DNA of 64,000 bases from Actinomadura sp. NAK00032 (GCF_013364275.1 NZ_CP054932.1:5890001-5954000); one strand, 5' to 3'; counted from the first letter of the stretch, positions 34,475 to 43,504 are shown. Program-made: numbers and translations. Notes: generated by a model not told the origin, from the letters alone.

Positions 34475-34508
34475 CAAGAAGGACACTTCAACGAAACCAG
34501 GTTTCACC

Positions 34509-34880
34509 ATGGATACCGACCGCGAGATCCAGATCGAGGCCGGGCACCGTGAGCTGCTCGACCAGGTCCTCGACAAGTGGTCGCTCAGCGTCCTGAGCGA
34601 ACTGTGCGAGCGCCCCTGCCGCTTCAACGAGCTCCGCCGGGCCATCCCCGCGGTCACCCAGAAGTCGCTGACCGCCACTCTGCGGCGCCTGGAGCGCAAC
34701 GGCGTCGTCGAACGCCAGGTCACCTCCACCCGCCCGGTCGCGATCACCTACCGGATCACCCCGCTCGGCAAGACCCTCCGCCACCCCGTCGACGTCCTGC
34801 AGGCTTGGGCCTCCGAGCACATGGCGGCCATCGAACGCGCCCGCGACGCCTTCGACGCCCAGGAGGATGCAGAAAGCTGA
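34509..34880 (+). CDS. HxlR-family transcriptional regulator
   Basis: 123 residues. Winged-helix features: LDKWSLSVLSELCERPCRFN, RAIPAVTQKSLTATLRRLER and VVERQVTSTRPVAITYRITP. A single cysteine pair (CERPC) could sense electrophiles or oxidants, as in some members. It probably represses the divergent RidA gene and itself through the palindrome at 34458. Confidence 0.88.
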   Translation: MDTDREIQIEAGHRELLDQVLDKWSLSVLSELCERPCRFNELRRAIPAVTQKSLTATLRRLERNGVVERQVTSTRPVAITYRITPLGKTLRHPVDVLQAWASEHMAAIERARDAFDAQEDAES

Positions 34881-35254
34881 ATTCGAAGCTCCTGCGAGAT
34901 CGCCCGGCCGATCTCGTCAATGGGGAGGACGTAGTTCCGTATAGGCGCGGCCGGCTTCCGCAGTGATCGAAGGGCCCTGAAGGCCAGCGGGCATCCGCCC
35001 GACCACCTGAGGCGGCCATGGAACACGCGCGTGGGGCGGGCGAAGGACAGGTGAAGGCGCCTTTCACCCTCCATCACCACAGCATCACCGTACGTTACAA
35101 AACGCCTCCCAAAGCCGAGTCCGATAGCGGACACGGCGGGGATGGCGTCTATTACCCGCACGGCACTACTCACAGACGTGGGCCGTGTCTACGGTCTCAC
35201 TGTAAGCATCATGTCTAGTGCGGCATCGCTCCCGGCCGCAGGAGCGGGAACTGC
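34881..35254. other. Intergenic ahead of the methyltransferase-nuclease gene
   Basis: 374 bp. Holds the HxlR terminator (34895-34916), a near-perfect palindrome around GGTGAAGGCGCCTTTCACC (about 35050-35068) and an AT-richer stretch at 35090-35220 that probably contains the methyltransferase promoter. No gene is seen. Confidence 0.5.
34895..34916 (+). terminator. Hairpin after HxlR gene
   Basis: 8-bp perfect stem CGAGATCG / CGATCTCG with loop CCCGGC, 14 bp past the stop codon. Confidence 0.6.
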
Positions 35255-36889
35255 ATGGGCGGTTGGCGCAACCAACTCTACTACGGCGACAACCTCGACA
35301 TCCTCCGGCGGCATTTCGATGAAGGCTGCGTCGATCTCGTCTACCTGGATCCGCCGTTCAACTCCAACCGCTCTTACAATGTCCTCTTCCGACACAAGAG
35401 CGGCCAGGAATCGCAGGCGCAGATCGAGGCGTTCGACGACACCTGGGCCTGGAGCCAGGAAAGTGAGCGGGCGTATCTGGAACTGGTGAACGGCGGTGCC
35501 CCGCCCAGGGTCGGGGAGGCCATCCATGCGATGCGCCGGCTCGTCGGCGAGAATGATGTCCTTGCCTACCTGGTGATGATGACAGCCCGGCTGGTGGAGC
35601 TCCATCGCGTCCTCAAGCCGACAGGCTCCCTGTACCTACACTGCGACCCTACGGCAAGCCATTACCTCAAAACGATCCTGGACTCCATATTCGGCCCGTC
35701 CAGGTTTAGCAATGAGCTTGTCTGGTGCCGAACGTCCGCAAAAGGACTCTTCACCCGACGCTTCCCCACCAACCACGATGTCATCCTGGCCTACCGGAAA
35801 AGCGAGTCGGCAACATGGAACGACGATGCCGCCTTCATTCCCTACGATCCAGAGAACCTACCGCCGAAGACTGCCGCGAAGTACTGCCACCGCGATGCCG
35901 ATGGACGGCGATACGAACTCAAGGACATCACGAGCCCGAACCCTGACCGTCCGAACCTGACCTACGAGTTCCTCGGTGTCACGCGAGTATGGCGATGGAC
36001 AAGGGACCGAATGCAGCGGGCGTACGATGACGGCCTGATCGTACAGACCGCGCCGGGGCGTGTTCCGCGCTACAAGAGGTACCTGGACGAACTGCGCGGC
36101 GCACCATTGGGCGACGTGTGGGCCGACATCCCACCAATCAATTCGCAGGCGGCCGAACGCCTGGGGTACCCGACGCAGAAGCCGATAGCCCTGCTCGAGC
36201 GCATCATCACGTCCAGCAGCAACCCGGGCGACATCGTCCTAGACCCTTTCTGCGGGTGCGGAACGGCCATCGATGCCGCGCAGAAACTGGGTCGGCGCTG
36301 GATGGGGATCGACATCACCTACCTGGCCGTCGACCTGATCGAGAAACGCCTGAGAGGCGTCTACGGCAACTCGGTGATGAACGAGTTCACGGTGAACGGC
36401 ATCCCGAAGGACGTGGAGGCGGCGCAGGCTCTCTGGAACCGGTCGCCCTTCGAGTTCGAGCGCTGGGCCGTGTCCCAGATCGATGCGCAGCCGAACGAAC
36501 GGCAGGTGGGTGACCGGGGCTTCGACGGCATCATCAGGTTCCCGATCGACGGGAAGGGCGGTACCAACCGAATTCTCGTGTCGGTTAAGGGCGGAAAGCG
36601 GCTCGGGCCGCACATGGTCCGCGACCTCATGGGCGCCGTCCACAACCACCAGGCGGCAGGCGGAGTTCTGATCACGCTGGAGCAGCCGACGCAGGGCATG
36701 CTCGACGCCGCCAACCATTCCGGTCTGTTCGAGGTCGAGCGGCATGGGCGGGCGTACCCCAAACTTCAGCTCATCACCGTCCCGGAACTGCTACAGGGGA
36801 GGCGCCCCGAGTTGCCGCCCGTACTGCTGCCGTACGTCCAGGCACAGCGCAGGCCCGCCAATCCGGACCAGCTCATGCTGGGCGCGTAG
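35255..36889 (+). CDS. DNA methyltransferase fused to Mrr-like restriction nuclease domain
   Basis: 544 residues; ATG at 35255 after AGGAG. The beta-class order is seen: catalytic DPPF first (YLDPPFNSNRSYN, near 30) and the SAM-binding FxGxG motif last (LDPFCGCGTAIDAA, near 331), as in type III Mod and related N6/N4 enzymes. From about residue 390 an extra domain reads RGFDGIIRFP (near 421) and ILVSVKGGKR (near 443), the D...xVK core of Mrr-type nucleases, then MGAVHNHQAAGGVLIT. One chain may thus methylate and cut. The GC is lower than that of the flanks. It is convergent with a RAMA-domain gene. Confidence 0.82.
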   Translation: MGGWRNQLYYGDNLDILRRHFDEGCVDLVYLDPPFNSNRSYNVLFRHKSGQESQAQIEAFDDTWAWSQESERAYLELVNGGAPPRVGEAIHAMRRLVGENDVLAYLVMMTARLVELHRVLKPTGSLYLHCDPTASHYLKTILDSIFGPSRFSNELVWCRTSAKGLFTRRFPTNHDVILAYRKSESATWNDDAAFIPYDPENLPPKTAAKYCHRDADGRRYELKDITSPNPDRPNLTYEFLGVTRVWRWTRDRMQRAYDDGLIVQTAPGRVPRYKRYLDELRGAPLGDVWADIPPINSQAAERLGYPTQKPIALLERIITSSSNPGDIVLDPFCGCGTAIDAAQKLGRRWMGIDITYLAVDLIEKRLRGVYGNSVMNEFTVNGIPKDVEAAQALWNRSPFEFERWAVSQIDAQPNERQVGDRGFDGIIRFPIDGKGGTNRILVSVKGGKRLGPHMVRDLMGAVHNHQAAGGVLITLEQPTQGMLDAANHSGLFEVERHGRAYPKLQLITVPELLQGRRPELPPVLLPYVQAQRRPANPDQLMLGA

Positions 36890-36894
36890 ACGGT

Positions 36895-36958
36895 CACTGC
36901 GATCGGAGCTCGAGCGGGCGGCACCTTGAGATGCGCATGGTGGCAGGCGATCGCAGTG
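36895..36958. terminator. Long-loop inverted repeat between convergent genes
   Basis: CACTGCGATC (36895-36904) pairs perfectly with GATCGCAGTG (36949-36958). A 44-base loop contains GAGCTCGAGC. It lies between the methyltransferase stop and the RAMA-CBS stop. Confidence 0.45.
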
Positions 36959-36977
36959 CCGACGTGGCCCGTCAACC

Positions 36978-38372
36978 TCAGTCGCCGTACTCGTGCAGAA
37001 GCTTCAAAGCGTTGCGCAATTTTCCGACGGCATCCAAGGGCAGTGGATCGGGGTTGAAGTGCATGACATCGTTGCGTATTTCACGGAGCTCGTTGAGTCG
37101 TTTGCCGAGGGTAGGGCGATCCAGGGGCCAGCCGAGCTGCTCCCACATGCCGGGATTCTCCAGCACACGCTGATAGTCCCCCATGGACAGATCGTCATAG
37201 GACGTCATTCTTCGCGTCGAGTCGGGGTCGCAGAGCTTGATGACATCCTCGATACTGTAGGTTTTCGCGACGACACGCCGAAGTGCCTGGTCCAGCTCAC
37301 CGATCAGGAAAAACGGAGTGGCGAGCTCTCCGTAAGCGCGCACGACATCGGTCGTGGTGACGATCCCCGAAATCAGGTCCTTGTCATCTCGAACAAAAAC
37401 GAACTCTGCCGCCTCCAGCGTCTGGAGAATATCGATGAGTTCTGTGTCATAGCGCGCTACCTGGGCCTCGATGATCGCGTCGGCGAAACTTGCAGCAGGG
37501 CTGGCATGGCGTGCCTGGGCGATTGATTTCCAGGTCACTGCCCCGCACAGTTTCCGCGGACCGCTCATGACCGCAACCTGTGAGTAGTCGTTCAGGAGCA
37601 TGAGGGTGATGGCTTCCTCGAAGGTCGCTTCAGGCTTCACCGCCACAACCCCGCCGAGGGCCGACGGGAGGTTCCCAACAGTGAGCACCATCCCGGCTTC
37701 CTCGGAGTCGTCCGCCTCCGTGAGCGCGGATTCGGCGCCTGCGGCTTCATCGGTGGCCTCCTCCGGTACGCCTTCCAGCTTGACAGTCGCATCGACAGTG
37801 ACCTTGCGAAACCCTGGGACGGTGGCCAGCCCGTGGTTGGCGAGGTCGGCTTCGATGTGCTGGCTGATCCGATAGCCGCGGGCGGCGGCGCCCCAGAGTG
37901 CGAGAAGATCTCTTACCGTGATCTCGACGGGGTCTCCGCTATCGGCTCTGGCGCGGGCATCTTTGAGGAACTCGTGCCTGCGCTGGAGAGCAGGAATGGT
38001 GGTCGCGCCCGACTCGTCCCCGTCCACAGGCTGCGCGGCAGGCGACTCGGCGGCTACCTCATCGAGGAGTTTCTGACGAAGGGAGTCCAGGGAGCGATTC
38101 GATGAGTCGACCACCCAGGCGTGCCACCCGTCGATAGCGCTCACGCCAGCCGCCACGACCGCCGCACGTGAGGGCGACCTAAAGATCTGCCCGTTTTGGA
38201 GCACTATCTGGCCATCAGCGGAGATCTCGGCATAGTGGGTTTCATTAAGGCGGACTCGATCGAATCGCAGGCGGGTACCAGCTTCGATGAGACCTCTCTT
38301 GATGAGATCCGGGATCGTGACGCGCCGGCCGTCAAGAAGATATTCGGACCTGGAATTAGCGCCTTCAGACAC
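36978..38372 (-). CDS. RAMA domain and CBS-domain protein
   Basis: 464 residues. The GTG at 38372 (VSEGANSRSEY) is chosen because GGAGG lies 8 bases before it. Residues 1-100 match the RAMA (restriction enzyme and methylase-associated) fold: RRVTIPDLIKRGLIEAGTRL, then a mid-part and AIDGWHAWVVDSSNRSL. CBS-like repeats follow at about 215-370 (EATFEEAITLMLLNDYSQVA, VFVRDDKDLISGIVTTTDVV). A helical C-terminus (ELREIRNDVMHFNPDPL) resembles HEPN-type RNMXXH motifs. RAMA domains read DNA or tether restriction proteins. I infer an accessory or sensor for the adjacent methyltransferase-nuclease. Confidence 0.72.
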   Translation of the reverse strand: MSEGANSRSEYLLDGRRVTIPDLIKRGLIEAGTRLRFDRVRLNETHYAEISADGQIVLQNGQIFRSPSRAAVVAAGVSAIDGWHAWVVDSSNRSLDSLRQKLLDEVAAESPAAQPVDGDESGATTIPALQRRHEFLKDARARADSGDPVEITVRDLLALWGAAARGYRISQHIEADLANHGLATVPGFRKVTVDATVKLEGVPEEATDEAAGAESALTEADDSEEAGMVLTVGNLPSALGGVVAVKPEATFEEAITLMLLNDYSQVAVMSGPRKLCGAVTWKSIAQARHASPAASFADAIIEAQVARYDTELIDILQTLEAAEFVFVRDDKDLISGIVTTTDVVRAYGELATPFFLIGELDQALRRVVAKTYSIEDVIKLCDPDSTRRMTSYDDLSMGDYQRVLENPGMWEQLGWPLDRPTLGKRLNELREIRNDVMHFNPDPLPLDAVGKLRNALKLLHEYGD

Positions 38373-38903
38373 TGCAAACCTCCGCAATTGGGGACGTACC
38401 GCCGGGGGGATCACCTGGCAGCCTACCGAGGCGGTGACCGCGGACCCGGCCGATTATGCCTTCCGTGCAGCACCACCCAGTGAGGCGGCGACGCGGAACC
38501 GTCGGAGCGGAACGAGGACCGGGCGCCGTGCGCAGCGGATCCTTCCACCGGCCGCAGGCCGACCGTCCCCGCTGTGAGGGTCGCGCTCCGTACGGAGATG
38601 GTCGATTGGCCGGTCGAGGCCCGCTGGTGTCAGGGGTGGCGGTCAGCGGACGCACAGCTTGGGCCGGTGAACTGACGACGCGGGAGCCACCTAGACTCCC
38701 ATATCGCCCACTTTAGGACCAATAGGGCATGTTCCTATCGCCTGGATATCCCTGTCTTCCAGGTCGCATTGTTCTGCGGTGTCCCGTCTGACGGATGAAG
38801 TCGTCGGACGATCAAGATCTGAGGCAGCGATATGCAGGCGGGGACGCCCTGAGCGAATATCCGCACGTGCACAGTTCGGTCGTGCACGATTTCATAGGGG
38901 CAG
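38373..38903. other. Intergenic between RAMA-CBS gene and toxin-like ORF
   Basis: 531 bp with no recognisable gene. An AT-richer patch (38700-38770) and the paired CACGTG-like element at 38857-38900 are the only clear signals; both probably drive the rightward genes. Confidence 0.5.
38857..38900 (+). promoter_or_regulatory. Paired CACGTG-like element (site b)
   Basis: ATATC at 38857-38861, CACGTG at 38864-38869 and GTCGTG at 38879-38884 (starts 15 bp apart), then ATAGGG. The GTG start follows at 38904. The layout is the same, base for base in spacing, as the element at 25206. Confidence 0.6.
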
Positions 38904-40994
38904 GTGTGGTGTGACGTCGGCCCCGCGCGTCACCGGACACGCCGCGCGAGCCGTGCGACGGGCCGGCTCGCCTCCCTCAGCGGAAGGGCCCTCGGCGTGG
39001 GCGTGGAGAAGGGCGGCGGGACCGACACCCGCACCGAGGACGCGGACACCCCCGCGAACCGCGACCGCTCCCCCGCACCGCCACCCGACAACCCCGGCTC
39101 GCCCCGCCAGCAGTCCCGCCTGGAAAGCCGCGCCCGGTCGAGGCAGGAAGGCAACGGGTCGCCGCCCGCCGAGGGCAACGGCGGTGGCGACCGGACCGGC
39201 GGGCAGCGTGACGCCAGGTCCGGCTCCGCCCAGGGCGGCGCGGCCGGGAATGCGGAGACGTCCGGGAAAGCGGAGACGTCCGGGAAAGCGGAGACCGGGC
39301 AGGCCGGTCAGCGGGACCGGGAACCGCGATCACGGAACGGCGGAGCCGGGAGCGCCACCGCGTCCGGCGGACGCGACCGCCCCCAAGGCCCACCGTCCGA
39401 ACAGGACACCGACGCCCGCGCCGAACCCGCCGATCGGGCCGCGCCGCCAGGGCGGCAGTGCAGGCTGCCGGCCGACAACCCCGGGGCGCCCACCCAGCCG
39501 TCCCGGCTGGAGAGCCGCGCCCGCACCCGCGAACTCCAGCAGCAGGGGACCGCGCAGAACACCGAAGGCACCGGAGCGCAGCCGGGCGAGGCACGCGACA
39601 ACCGTCCCGCCCCACCGCAGGAAGCGAACCGAGCCGACACAGCACAGCCGCCCGGCCGGACGGAGACCGGCGGCGCGTCGGGCGGCGAGCGAGACCGGCC
39701 CGTCTCTCAGCCGTCCGGCGAGCAGCCCGGCCTACCTACGCCGGAGACCGCGCGCCCGCAGGACCGAGAGCACCCGCCGCTCCCCCGCCAGGACGACGCC
39801 GCCGCACCATCCGACAGCGGCACACCGCCGGGGACCGAGCAGAACCCGCAAGGCTCGGACGAATTGGGTGCGGACGAGCAGGGCGACAGCCGACTCCGTC
39901 CCGAACCGTCCGCCGAGACCGGCGACCGGACCACCGGCCCCGCGCAAACCCCACCGGACCGCACGCACGGCGCCCCTGAGCCCGCAGGCCAGGTCGCCGA
40001 ACCCGTGCGGGAGACCGGGGCGAGTCCGCAGGCGTCGGACGGGCCCGCCGACAGCGGCCAGGCGACCCCGCCCGAGGCACCCGAACCGACCAACACCGAC
40101 AAGACCGGCGAGTCCGCTACCGAGCAGCCGGGCGAGTCCGCCACCGACGTCCCCGATGGCGCAACCACCGGCGATGCCCCGGCCGCCTCCCGGGAAGACG
40201 AGCCCGTCCAGCCCGGCACAGAGCCCCACGACGCCTCAGCAGGCGGCACCGCCCCCGATAGTGCAACGGACGACCAGCGCAGCACCGATGACGCGTCGCC
40301 CCCGTCCGGAGAAACCGACCAGAGCGAGGGGGCGCCGGAACCCTCCGGCGAACACGACGGCGACCATGGTAAGAAAGGCCAGGACGACGGCCCCGAACAG
40401 AACCCGGACGAAACCAATCAGATAAAACCGGAGGTTCCCGGCAATCCCATTATCTCCGATGTCCACACCGACAGCCGCGGCCAAGTCCACGTCGAGCCTC
40501 GATATGGGCGGGAGCACACTGGCGAGCCGGGCACAGAACTAGCCCGGAACCAACCGGAGACAACGGAACCCGCACAACTTCCCGACCGCGAAGATCTTGA
40601 CCCGGTAGGGGCAGAAGGCGGCGAGGCCGGACGCGGCGAACTCCGCGACCCTGAGAACGACCCCGAAAACCGCGACTACCGAGAAGGCGATGCCGATAAG
40701 CCTTCGAGACGACTCGATCTGGCCCGCGAGGCCTTCGCGGATGCCGATAACATCAAGGATTCCATAGACAAACTCACCGACCCATCCCAAAAGCACCTGG
40801 AACGAGTGCAGCCTACCGGACAGAAATGCGGCGCTCGCCCAAATTTCGATCACATAAAGACAGGAGATTCTCCACTGCAAATAGGGAATGCCGCGATCGG
40901 CATTTTCACCACCGGGGTCTTGGCGGTGGAAGCCGGGCGCAGGGGCATGAGACTGGTCCGCAACATACTAAGGAGAAACTATGACCGTAACTGA
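38904..40994 (+). CDS. Long disordered Pro/Glu/Asp-rich protein, toxin-like
   Basis: 696 residues from the GTG at 38904, supported by the matching start module at 25255. Residues about 40-560 are low-complexity Pro/Gly/Gln/Asp/Thr. They carry two copies of DNPG(S/A)PxQxSRLESRAR and a tandem AETSGKAETSGKAETG. Only the last ~130 residues look folded (EVPGNPIISDVHTDSRGQ, SPLQIGNAAIGIFTTGVLAV). There is no enzyme motif. It resembles the linker-rich body of actinobacterial polymorphic toxins, perhaps with the toxin tip lost or unrecognised. It overlaps the next gene by 14 bp. The low-complexity part could be partly out of frame, so the start is uncertain. Confidence 0.55.
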   Translation: MWCDVGPARHRTRRASRATGRLASLSGRALGVGVEKGGGTDTRTEDADTPANRDRSPAPPPDNPGSPRQQSRLESRARSRQEGNGSPPAEGNGGGDRTGGQRDARSGSAQGGAAGNAETSGKAETSGKAETGQAGQRDREPRSRNGGAGSATASGGRDRPQGPPSEQDTDARAEPADRAAPPGRQCRLPADNPGAPTQPSRLESRARTRELQQQGTAQNTEGTGAQPGEARDNRPAPPQEANRADTAQPPGRTETGGASGGERDRPVSQPSGEQPGLPTPETARPQDREHPPLPRQDDAAAPSDSGTPPGTEQNPQGSDELGADEQGDSRLRPEPSAETGDRTTGPAQTPPDRTHGAPEPAGQVAEPVRETGASPQASDGPADSGQATPPEAPEPTNTDKTGESATEQPGESATDVPDGATTGDAPAASREDEPVQPGTEPHDASAGGTAPDSATDDQRSTDDASPPSGETDQSEGAPEPSGEHDGDHGKKGQDDGPEQNPDETNQIKPEVPGNPIISDVHTDSRGQVHVEPRYGREHTGEPGTELARNQPETTEPAQLPDREDLDPVGAEGGEAGRGELRDPENDPENRDYREGDADKPSRRLDLAREAFADADNIKDSIDKLTDPSQKHLERVQPTGQKCGARPNFDHIKTGDSPLQIGNAAIGIFTTGVLAVEAGRRGMRLVRNILRRNYDRN

Positions 40995-41427
40995 TGATCA
41001 GGCTGCAACGTTGCGCGCCCAACTTGCGGGGCGGGTCGACGAGCATCGGCGCCTTACAAAGCAACTCGATCCCGAGCAGGCCAAACTTGGATACGCCGCC
41101 CTGGTAGCCGCAGCCTTCATCGTGGCCGTTGAGCGACGCTTCATGAAAGATGGTCGGATTTCAGACGACGCAGAGGTGATCGACTTCGTGGCAAGCGCCC
41201 GCGAACGAAGCGACGACTCAGCAGATATCATCGATCCCGAGATAGCAGAAACGATGATCCTCCACCTGCTCGGCAGAGGGTCTGTAGCCGGAATAAACGA
41301 GAACACCAAGTTTGAGCACCAGATCATCCTGCTCGCCGCACTGGTCGGTCAAGCCCAACTCAACGACTCCGAGCTCGACACTTTCATGACCGAAGCGAGG
41401 TCCCTGGCCGACCAGATTCTTGCGTAA
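40981..41427 (+). CDS. Small helical protein, paralogue of the next gene (accessory or immunity candidate)
   Basis: 148 residues; ATG at 40981 after AAGGAGAAACT, overlapping the toxin-like ORF. Key stretch: LGYAALVAAAFIVAVERRFM, IDFVASARERSDD, IDPEIAETMILHLLG and IILLAALVGQAQLND. The next gene shows the same pattern, so the two arose by duplication. Predicted all-helical and cytosolic. The place behind a toxin-like gene suggests immunity; nothing else supports this. Confidence 0.65.
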   Translation: MTVTDDQAATLRAQLAGRVDEHRRLTKQLDPEQAKLGYAALVAAAFIVAVERRFMKDGRISDDAEVIDFVASARERSDDSADIIDPEIAETMILHLLGRGSVAGINENTKFEHQIILLAALVGQAQLNDSELDTFMTEARSLADQILA

Positions 41428-42002
41428 TGGACATATCTGCCGTCAGGATCGGCGAGGAGAACATCTTCGCGTTACGGTCGTTTCTATTGGAAGGTCCGCA
41501 GGCTTGGATCCCTCTGCAAGACGAGATGCAGAAGGACGATGAGACGGCGGCGGGATACAACTGGCTGCTGTTCGGGGCGTTCGAGGTTGCGGTGCGGCGG
41601 AGGTTCGCGCCGACCTACACCGTCGGCCAGATCGTCCGCCTCGTCGCCGACCTGCGGATCAGGCTCGGCGAGGACGCGGACGCGGTCAACCCGATCGTCG
41701 CCGAGGACATGATCCGTCGTGCCGTCGATGCTCCCCCGCTCAAGGCCGACGTGCCGGACGACCTCACGGCCACGCTGAACGCCCAGGTCTGCATCCTGCT
41801 GTACCTCGTCGGCGAGGCGGACTTCGACCGGGCGGGGCTGGAGCAGTTCATCGACGAGACCACCGGCTACACCGAGCAGTGGCTCGCCGCACGGCGAAGC
41901 GAGCAGGCCGAGCAGCGACAGGCGACCGCCGCACCTGGCGCTCCCGCCCGCCCCGAGACAGACCGGTCTCCGCACTCGGCCGCCCGCGACCAGCCCGGCT
42001 GA
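41427..42002 (+). CDS. Small helical protein, second paralogue
   Basis: 191 residues; ATG shares a base with the previous stop (TAATG). AGYNWLLFGAFEVAVRRRFA, IVRLVADLRIRLGEDADAV, NPIVAEDMIRRAVD and VCILLYLVGEADFDRAGLEQ align with the preceding protein. It has an extra Arg/Ala/Pro-rich tail. The GC rises toward the 3' half, back to the host level. It is possibly fused at the old end of an acquired segment. Function unknown. Confidence 0.65.
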   Translation: MDISAVRIGEENIFALRSFLLEGPQAWIPLQDEMQKDDETAAGYNWLLFGAFEVAVRRRFAPTYTVGQIVRLVADLRIRLGEDADAVNPIVAEDMIRRAVDAPPLKADVPDDLTATLNAQVCILLYLVGEADFDRAGLEQFIDETTGYTEQWLAARRSEQAEQRQATAAPGAPARPETDRSPHSAARDQPG

Positions 42003-42416
42003 GGATTACGCGGCCATCGACTCCTTGGACGGATCGCCACGTCGTTGCCTTGCGGCGAGTCGATACTTCCGTTGAGCTCATTCCCAACAACCGCAAGTCC
42101 ACGCACTCCCGCCGGTCAGTTGCCCGCTACCGAACACCCACCGCCATACGCCCGTCCTCAAATCGGGACGCTGACTCACAAATCCGACACATCCGGATAG
42201 GCGAGATTTGCAATATATACCATACCGGACGAAGAGGGCGCACAAAAGTCGCACGTTCAGAATTTGCGTGTGCTGATGTCGGAGGCGTGTTCCTTTTCGG
42301 CCGCACGGATCGACTGTTTGTCCAAGCGTGACCGTACGATTACTCGATAGTGGCCGATCGCACAGAGTCGGTGATCGGCACGGATCGTGTCCGACGCGAT
42401 ATCGGGAGGACGGTCG
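42003..42416. other. Intergenic ahead of the first Scr1-like cassette
   Basis: 414 bp, AT-richer at 42180-42330. Holds the degenerate paired element at 42252-42272. The last ~70 bp are nearly identical to the leader of the second cassette (43813-43883). Confidence 0.5.
42252..42272. promoter_or_regulatory. Paired element, degenerate copy (site d)
   Basis: CACGTT and CGTGTG with starts 15 bp apart around the same AGAATTTG centre as site c. It lies 145 bp before the first Scr1-like start. Confidence 0.45.
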
Positions 42417-43298
42417 ATGCCGAGCCCCTACGTCCGCCGCCGGCGACTGGCGGCCGAGATACGCAAACTCCGCGAGAGCCGCGGCCTCACCACCGATGGC
42501 CTGGCCCGCCTCATGTACTACAACCGCGCGAAGATCTCCCGGCTGGAGAACGCACAGGTCCGCCCGGACCTCGCCGAGATCATCAACATGCTCAACGCCC
42601 TTGAAATCACCGGCAGCCAGTACGACAAGTTCCTGAAGCTCGCCCATGAGGCCGCGCAGAAGGGATGGTGGGACAAGTACGGCGTCTCCATGGGACCGCG
42701 CCAGAAACTCTACGCCGACCTGGAGTACAACGCCGAGAACGTCCGTGCCTACAACCAGACCGCGATGCCAGCGGTCCTACAGGCCCCCGAGTTCATCGAC
42801 GCGCTCGTCACCCTAGACCGATGCCGGGGCAAACTCGACTACGTCCCCGAGCGCATGGCCGAAGCCCGCATGCGGCGGCAACGCGAGATCCTCCGGCCAG
42901 ACGGTCCCTCCTACGAGATCGTCTTGGACGAGTGCGTGATCCATCGGCTGGCCGTACCGCCTCGGGCCATGATCACACAGCTCCGGCACATGGTCGGCGT
43001 GGTCACGGCAGAGGAGCGGATCAGCGTCCGTGTGCTGCTGCACGACGCCCGAATTCCTGGCGGCTTCCTCGCGAAATCATCGTTCTACCTGTACAAGTTC
43101 CCCGAACCAGGCGACTCGCCATTGGCAGTGGTCGACACGGTCACCACCGATCTCCTACTGACCCAACACGGTGAAGTGGCGCGGTATACCGAGATGTACG
43201 ACCGCGTCAGAGATGCCGCGCTCCCCCGCCAGGAGAGCATCGCCTTCCTCGAACGGGTAGCCAACCGGCTCACGGACCAGACAGGATCGGGTACATGA
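42417..43298 (+). CDS. Scr1-like helix-turn-helix regulator (DUF5753), copy 1
   Basis: 293 residues; ATG at 42417 with GGGAGGA 7 bases upstream. N-terminal XRE helix-turn-helix: RKLRESRGLTTDGLARLMYY and NRAKISRLENAQVRPDLAEI. The DUF5753 effector region reads GWWDKYGVSMGPRQKLYADL, YNQTAMPAVLQAPEFIDAL and DECVIHRLAVPPRAM. Such proteins pair with DUF397 partners (Scr1/Scr2 type) and control development, secondary metabolism or toxin-antitoxin-like behaviour. The end overlaps the DUF397 start (ATGA). Confidence 0.9.
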   Translation: MPSPYVRRRRLAAEIRKLRESRGLTTDGLARLMYYNRAKISRLENAQVRPDLAEIINMLNALEITGSQYDKFLKLAHEAAQKGWWDKYGVSMGPRQKLYADLEYNAENVRAYNQTAMPAVLQAPEFIDALVTLDRCRGKLDYVPERMAEARMRRQREILRPDGPSYEIVLDECVIHRLAVPPRAMITQLRHMVGVVTAEERISVRVLLHDARIPGGFLAKSSFYLYKFPEPGDSPLAVVDTVTTDLLLTQHGEVARYTEMYDRVRDAALPRQESIAFLERVANRLTDQTGSGT

Positions 43299-43489
43299 CC
43301 AAGGACTTCCACAGGTGGCGCAAGTCACGCCAGAGCGAACCGAACGGCGAATGCATCGAAGCCGGCCGGGCCACTGACGGCACGATCGGCATCCGTGACA
43401 CCAAGCTTCACAGCAATGGCCCTGTCCTGGAGTTCACCAAGGAGGAATGGCGGAACCTCCTCACCAACATCCGCACCGACTCCCTCTGA
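43295..43489 (+). CDS. DUF397 small partner protein, copy 1
   Basis: 64 residues, starting MTKDFHRWRKSRQSEPNGEC. The family landmarks W..S..S...CIE, GTIGIRDTKL and LEFTKEEWRNLL are all present. It overlaps the regulator by 4 bp. DUF397 proteins bind the neighbouring XRE-DUF5753 regulator (BldB/Scr2-like relatives). A strong terminator follows. Confidence 0.9.
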   Translation: MTKDFHRWRKSRQSEPNGECIEAGRATDGTIGIRDTKLHSNGPVLEFTKEEWRNLLTNIRTDSL

Positions 43490-43504
43490 TCCCTCCGGAC
43501 CGTC

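Noticed and set aside
39250..39300. Short tandem repeat (three units around GCGGAGACGTCCGGGAAA) as a CRISPR-like or iteron array
   Set aside because: The units are contiguous in-frame codons for AETSGK with no spacers, so this is a protein repeat.
38779..40425. Alternative frame for the disordered ORF (548 residues, Arg/Pro/Thr-rich)
   Set aside because: It lacks the start match to 25255 and is highly basic low complexity; the 38904 frame ends by overlapping the next gene as in an operon. Some doubt remains.
42070..42084. GTTGAGCTCATTCCC as another copy of the shared motif
   Set aside because: The central and terminal positions differ, and it is not placed before a gene of the two defence blocks.
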